Shown: one piece after another, positions 58,841 through 64,000 of the stretch | Layout of the letters: each line of letters starts with the position of its first letter | Numbering within the stretch: position 1 is the first letter of the stretch | Source: Paragyromitra xinjiangensis | Lineage: Eukaryota > Ascomycota > Pezizomycetes > Pezizales > Discinaceae | Length of the DNA stretch: 64,000 bases | NCBI GenBank assembly: GCA_038503065.1 | Contig: JBCAMK010000021.1 | Span: 1,364,001 to 1,428,000, forward strand | Direction: 5' to 3' | Position numbers and translations under genes: made by a program | The notes under the pieces: generated by a model | Told to the model about the DNA's origin: nothing | Databases searched by the model: none | What the model saw: the letters and a program-made list of their open reading frames with translations, nothing else

Positions 58841-60601
58841 AGGAATTTATAGCGGGCGCTGAAAAACGGTATAGACTTTCGCAACCTACCTAATAGCCCT
58901 GCTCCCCACCCAAAAGCCCATTGTAGATAGGCAATTCAGCAGCTTACGGGCCACTGCCGGATTCGCTCAAGATGCCTACTCTGAGGCAGTTTAAATGGTT
59001 TCCCTTTGGAGGATGACGTATATATGCCACCAGCGATAAGATCGTTGAATCCAGCATCCACCTATGGCTAGTTAGAGCTCGAAATGTTTGTCTCATCCTC
59101 ACTCCTACCTTTTATTAACAAAGTTTGTATCATATGTGTATATAGTTGATAGGGTTTCTTCCTAAGCTACTGAATATTGAAAAAAAGTCGCGCCAAAAGA
59201 CCCAGGCAGCTGGAATAGTCCACACCCACGTTGTAACTCAGCGTGTTGGCCGGTATCCAAACTTGCTGTCGGTGATAATTCAAGGATTTATTATATCCGA
59301 CAACCAATGATTCCCAGAAACTAGCATGACTACGCGCGCCAGGCGCATTGCAATACGTGCTTTCCTGATATGTGTTGGTTACTTTCGCGCAAACCTAAAT
59401 TGAACTCTCATAATTTTGAGCGAGGTTCACAAGGCGTGGCATAGAGCTCAAGTTCTAGCATAATGGTAGAAATAAGTGACAGATAGTACAGACCCCAAGA
59501 TCCTTAGACAATTAGCACCACTTCTAGCCATGACGGTTCTCTCAGTCCCAACGGCCAGCGGTTAGAAATTACCCACGTGCACTGCAACGTATTCTATTTT
59601 CTACTTGTTCTCCAGCCTGAGCATAATCCCGTAGCATACAAAGCCATCCCCCTCCTGTTTTCCGGTTCATATTCTGGAGGACAAGCACAGCTGATTCCGT
59701 TCATACGGTCGGAAGGGTACCGATTTCTAGATGCCGAAAGAGTGTTGATCGCAATGTGTATATTCACCTTAGATCAGCTGAACTGAACCCTTGCCACTAC
59801 AACGGGTTAGCCAATGCGACATTTAGGTGTTAGCCTTGGTGACTCTGCAGCGCGATCAGTGAATCAACCCAGTCACCGGTTTCGGAATCTACGAGTTCAT
59901 ATTGTTTTGGCTAGGGACTCAGTTTGATGGGGGTATACTAAATGAACGAACAAAACAAAGTCAGCACGGACATAACGTATCCAGAGTCTAGGTTTACGGC
60001 CGCGGGTTAAGCATTGCACCTAAAACCCAGTGACTATTTCTATGATTACACAATCAAAAGCCCCGCCCGACGCGCATTGATGGCGACTGATCACGTTTCT
60101 AAGCGTGACTTCCTCCGCATCATGTAATTGAAACTCGGGTCTCCCGTTACCAATTTGAAGCCCGCTTCGCTTACGGAAACCTGTATAGTAGCTATAAGGC
60201 TCTAGCTAGGTTGGTTTACTATTTGACCGCCTAGCATGTCTGGTATAGAACCATCAGACCACGTTAACTAGAAAGGTAATAAACCTCGAAACCTCTAACC
60301 ACCCCCGCCACTGCCAATTCACCTATATCCTCTTCCACAAATAGATCGACCTCTCATGGTCAATTAAAGCCACTTGGTGGCTGCGACCCCCCTCCGGGGT
60401 CCCTTGTTGGCCACACCACATAAATCCCACTCCGCCAAAGAGTAAACACTCTCATCGGCGGGTGGCCTATTCTTCCTCTTAGGATCGAGACGCTGGCCAA
60501 CTAGAGTGGTCCTTTCGAAAAAGCGGGAGTATCTCTTATTTAAAGTAGTTCTAGCCACCGCCATCGGCCAGCAAACCCAGTTTTAACCCAGTTACGGCCG
60601 C
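58841..60601. other. Gap with dispersed repeat fragment
   Basis: No confident gene. Near 60150-60240 the sequence GCTTCGCTTACG ... CTAGCTAGGTTGGTTTA resembles parts of the 3172-3225 and 5560-5660 repeats. The minus frame 60364-60564 (basic, 66 residues) could not be assigned. Confidence 0.4.
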
Positions 60602-60609
60602 TATATAAG
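60602..60609 (+). promoter_or_regulatory. TATA box upstream of the 60.8 kb microgene
   Basis: TATATAAG, 168 bases before the ATG at 60777 (87 bases before the alternative ATG at 60696). Core-promoter match only. Confidence 0.4.
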
Positions 60610-60776
60610 TATATGTACCTAGCGACAAACGATTGCCAACTGACCTACCAGACTAGTACTTTCCTTCGGGGATCTTCGACCCCCCTTCAAGTCGAATGGA
60701 TCTTAGGACACGTCTACCGTTTATACTCTGGCTGCTGGGTACTGCTGTTTCAACAAAAAAAAAGCCCACCAACACC

Positions 60777-60923
60777 ATGTCTGGAACCCCTCAATTGAAG
60801 CTGATCCCCGGTATTTCTAAAGGCACTGTCGAACTAGTGCTCCTATATCTGTTGTACGCTTTCACTTTAGCTCTTATTGTAGGGGCTATTGACTTGGTGT
60901 CTCACAGCGGCACGAATGCTTAA
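60777..60923 (+). CDS. Possible 48-residue single-pass membrane microprotein
   Basis: MSGTPQLKLIPGISKGTVEL, then VLLYLLYAFTLALIVGAIDL, then VSHSGTNA. It has one clear transmembrane helix of about 20 residues and short polar ends. The ATG lies in an excellent eukaryotic context (AACACCATGTC). The frame stays open upstream to an ATG at 60696, which would add a second hydrophobic N-terminal segment, giving 75 residues. A TATA box lies at 60602. I do not recognise the family. It could be a small organelle or ER membrane subunit, but nothing in the neighbourhood supports a specific role. Chance is not excluded for so short a frame. Confidence 0.42.
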   Translation: MSGTPQLKLIPGISKGTVELVLLYLLYAFTLALIVGAIDLVSHSGTNA

Positions 60924-62495
60924 AATATTTTCGCGGGACTTACGACCTTGTGCCGAGGTGTAATGCCCAAAACTCACTTCTGCATCTAGGCCGTCTCAGA
61001 GAAACTGTGGGCCACTGGAAATACAACTTATTATACGAGAGCAGTCTCTTGCGGTAAAAGTAATACTACCAGACTCTTCCCATGTAAGCAAGATCTCCCT
61101 GTCATACTTTGTTCGAACGTCTTAGCGTGATTTAGCCCTTGCAGTAGTACTGCATGTTACAGTCTTCGGAATCATTGTAGAGAATAATCAGCGAGCGAGT
61201 GCTATGACCAATTCTCACTGCTAGAATCTTGGTCGAGAGCCCAGATCTTAAAATCCACGTTTCTGGAGTAACTCTATTAAAGGCTGCACGCCCCGACCTG
61301 GGCCAGAACCCCGACCGTGCGTCACACTGACTTGGGAGGGTTGTGAGACAACACCCTGCATTCCAACCCCCGGTTCTTTCGTACCATGGTAGATATGTGC
61401 CGAGACAGTGTTCTTATGCTACAGATAGCGCAATCGGGTATATAGACTAATAGGGTCCTAAAAAGGTTAGGCCTCATGGGGTACAGGGAGTGGGCGAGAC
61501 CAAATGTCACGACCACCATCATTGCCATCCAAGTCAGTGACTAATCTTGACATTTCGGTTTCTCGTGCACACTCTATTTCCCTGCTAGACAGAATGTCAG
61601 AATCACTCAAACTCCAATCGACATTGTAGCGTAAGAACCCGATTGTCTCGATGACGATGCCTTCACGAAAACGCCTTGACAAGAACAATTGAAACACCTA
61701 GGAACTAGCCAAGAATTTTGAGAGCAAAAAAAAGATAAGCTCAAAGTAGAGATCCCCCGGTATCAGAGCTAAATCCATCGGCAAATTCCCACTCGGTCGG
61801 GAAACTTCGGGACTAGAAGAAAAGTGTCATATGCATAAGTATAGAAGGGGATGCAGTAAAGAAAAAACAAATACGCCCGACCATGAAACCTAACACCGGG
61901 GCTGTTGCTAATTAGTGATAGTACGAGATGCCTCACGAGGTTTATGTTACTGGATTCCAGTAGCGTCAACCGCATTGTCACTAGAATCTAGTACCATAAA
62001 CTCTCACGAGCCGTCCCTCCATCACTATTATTACTAGATCAGGTGATTATATCTCTGACACCCCTTGACTACGGCCTAAGTTGCGCATTACAATACGTCA
62101 GATACTAGCGGAATTAGTGAGTAGTGAATGTATCTGACGAAAGGAAGAAATAAAAATAAAAATAAAAGAAAGTAGAAATCTAAGATCAGCTGAACGACGT
62201 GAAATCGGCCGGGCTCACATTGCACCAAGTTCGATCGGCATCGCCAGCCGAAAAAGAACGTTTATCCTCTGGGTTTACACTTTGACAACGCCAAAATATT
62301 GTCCAATATCAGTTGGATCCAGAAAAATCACCCACTCAAAATCAACCGGTAATATCTCGGACAAGGTATGAGATAGGCGAACTTTTGGTCACTTAGTTTG
62401 CTTAAGTACGGAACCTACCGTCACCTGCACTTGTTTGTTTTAGGGAATGAGCTGAATCCCGAAGCATGCTGCGATACTACAGCTCTACAGCACGA
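60924..62495. other. AT-rich gap
   Basis: Short frames on both strands without recognised content. The GCATCA element begins at the right edge. Confidence 0.4.
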
Positions 62496-63143
62496 GTAAA
62501 TGCATCAGTAAATGCATCATTTTAATAGCCAAATAATTAGGTGGGAAATGAATCAGTAAAGGCATCAGTAAAGGCATCAATAAATGTGTCAGTAAATGTG
62601 CAGTTAGGGAAATTTGATGCCTTTCCCGTGCCTTTTCCCTTATTTCCCACCAGATTTAGGCCTAAAGTTGGTCTGATTTTGAGTCCATCTCTTTTCCATC
62701 CCCTTTCCATCTATTTTCCCATGCTAAAGATTGTAAAATTTCTTCACAAACAGAGCGGATCCTTGGGGGTTTGAACCTCCACTCTTCTGCCTATCTACTA
62801 CAGGCTGTTTATCGCTAAGGCAGAGATCTTTCACTTGAGCTACCAACTCATATATATCAATCTTGATCAACTGCTACTTGAACCCTCATTTTCCGGAAAA
62901 TTTATGTTTTTTGATGCATTTTCTGATGCATTTACTGATGCCTTTCCCTCAATGACTTTTCTAACACTTTTGCTGATGCTTTTGCTGATGCTTTTGCTGG
63001 TGCCTTTACTAATAAATTAGCGGCTAGTAAAGAAAAGACATCTGGAAAGGCATTAGTAAATGAATAACCTGATGCATTTACAACAAACATACCCTGGAAA
63101 GGCATCATTTTGTGTGGGCAATGTGTGGATTGATGCATTTACC
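62496..63143. mobile_element. Foldback-like element with GCATCA-repeat arms
   Basis: The left arm (about 62496-62600) is a run of roughly 12-base words GCATCAGTAAAG/GCATCAGTAAAT in plus orientation. The right arm (about 62912-63005) carries the same words inverted (GATGCATTTACTGATGC, GCTGATGCTTTTGCTGATG). A few more mixed words reach 63143. Between the arms lie some 300 bases of unique sequence holding a tRNA-like remnant. Long inverted arms made of short direct repeats are the hallmark of foldback-type elements. The apparent proteins here (KASVKAS-type and FSDAFTDAF-type peptides) are repeat translations. Confidence 0.6.
62758..62849 (-). pseudogene. Degenerate tRNA-Ala(AGC)-like sequence with an insert
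   Basis: On the minus strand it has an A-box (TAGCTCAAGTG) and a perfect B-box (GGTTCAAACCC). The anticodon stem CTGCC/GGCAG encloses TTAGCGA (anticodon AGC), followed by about 17 extra bases in the intron position. The D-stem has a mismatch (GCTC/GATC), the usual GG of the D-loop is lost, the T-stem has a mismatch and the 3' acceptor strand does not pair with GAGTTGG. So it is probably a pseudogene or a tRNA-derived SINE head, lying inside the foldback-like element. Confidence 0.45.
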
Positions 63144-64000
63144 CGCACTGTAGAGCAGATAGTGACTTCTTTTGACTGACACCATAGGAAAGTTTTGTTT
63201 GCACCAACATTAGGTTCTGACCTTCATGGGGGAGCAAAGCAAAGAAAAAAACTCCTATCAATGTGAGTTGCTTTGCTATTCCGTTGTTGATCTTGCATGG
63301 CGCTAGCTTATTCCAACCCGCTCCACAAATTATCACTCGAAAAGTCACCACGGATCTACTGGAGCTCCTTTTATTTTTATTTTTTATTATTATTTTGAAT
63401 CTCACTCCCTGGGCACTAATATCTTGGTCCGGTCGGAGCAAAGGACTCGACTCGGTATTGGTAAGGATGGGTGTCGTCGACATTGCGATGAGTCGAACTT
63501 ACGATTCTACCTCCGCACACTCGAAGGTTGCTTTTATGCCTCAAAGTACTTTTAAAGTTTCGTAGGTATTGATGGCATATCTTGATTTTCCATGTTACAA
63601 ACCAAGTGCATTGAAGTGGAGGACTGGTCACATGTAGGGCGGGACCATCGTAGAACAGTGTATCACTTGTCATAAATCCTGCCGCCTGTACCTCCATAGT
63701 TATAAATGCCGGCGAAGAAAAACGAAGCACAGGCGGCAGACGGAGGTCTAGCTAGCATCACTAATGACTACTTACTAAACTCTCACTCAGGCCAAGCAAT
63801 GCTAAAGTCTGAATATCAAGCGTGTCATGCTTAGCATTCTGGGTGGCTATCTGGATGGGAGGCTGTACTAGCGCACTCTAGTTTGATGCTCCGAGCTTCG
63901 GCTGTGGATGGTAAAATACTTCCCACTTTGTGCTGCCGAGCATTCTACTTGAGATGATTGTTGGTATGTGGAGTGCAAACTATGAAGTTTTGCTGTTCCC
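63144..64000. other. Right-hand edge of window
   Basis: The minus frame starting at 63483 (MSTTPILTNTESSPLL...) might be the first exon of a gene, with a GTGAGA donor nearby, but no second exon was found. Otherwise no features. Confidence 0.35.

Noticed and set aside
60364..60564. 66-residue basic minus-strand frame (NKRYSRFFERTTLV...)
   Set aside because: Composition is somewhat protein-like, but I could not tie it to any family, promoter or exon partner. It might be a transposon remnant.
62541..63020. Frames such as KASVKASINVSVNV and FSDAFTDAFPS
   Set aside because: These are direct translations of the GCATCA repeat words, not proteins.
63139..63483. Minus-strand frame starting MSTTPILTNTESSPLL
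   Set aside because: The start looks gene-like but the rest is a translation of an A/T-rich run, and no convincing second exon could be joined.

Overview
The window is nuclear DNA from a filamentous ascomycete (Pezizomycotina). The evidence is short GT-AG introns of about 50-250 bases, with CTAAC or CTGAC-like branch sites near the acceptor, and typical fungal families: a PMC1-like Ca2+ ATPase, a Zn(II)2Cys6 regulator, a sugar permease of the lactose-permease type, a DUF7708-NACHT-C2H2 STAND protein, an HsbA-like protein and an FxYNP/EFxRL-repeat family. High intron density, long AT-rich gaps and many small palindromic elements would fit an early-diverging lineage such as Pezizomycetes; that placement is inference. 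All exon models were built by eye from splice signals, reading phase and remembered family patterns.

Layout. 0-5 kb: three tandem minus-strand paralogs of the FxYNP/EFxRL family, each with one phase-0 intron at the same place, interspersed with inverted-repeat elements. 5-10.4 kb: AT-rich, gene-poor, with a possible 42-residue proline-rich microgene. 10.4-14.1 kb (-): a seven-exon protein with a fungal STAND-type N-terminal region but no NACHT domain. 15.0-17.8 kb (+): an amino-acid permease in 14 exons, five of them 11-38 nt. 18.7-19.5 kb: a tandem array rich in GCATCA. 21.6-22.5 kb (+): an unknown Pro/Thr/Ser-rich protein. 23.7-27.5 kb (-): the vacuolar or plasma-membrane type Ca2+ ATPase.

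27.5-32.9 kb: a long gap with a pyrimidine-rich promoter or leader at its right end. 32.9-35.6 kb (+): a Zn2Cys6 transcription factor. 38.4-42.0 kb (-): a Rad5/HLTF-type SNF2 helicase with a RING insertion. It is divergent, across 440 bases, from 42.4-49.0 kb (+), a 17-exon, about 1789-residue DUF7708-NACHT-C2H2 protein with four C-terminal LTPxQF repeats. 50.2-52.1 kb (-): an MFS sugar transporter.

52-64 kb is repeat-rich and gene-poor. It holds an unrecognised three-exon gene (54.6-56.0 kb), an HsbA-like gene without a signal peptide (58.4-58.8 kb), a possible 48-residue membrane microprotein (60.8 kb), and a foldback-like element whose arms are short GCATCA repeats and whose centre holds a degenerate tRNA-Ala-like sequence (62.5-63.1 kb).

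There is no operon logic, biosynthetic cluster, CRISPR array or prophage. The most distinctive items are the NACHT protein, the microexon-rich permease, the tandem FxYNP family, and the GCATCA repeats that appear in two architectures 43 kb apart.
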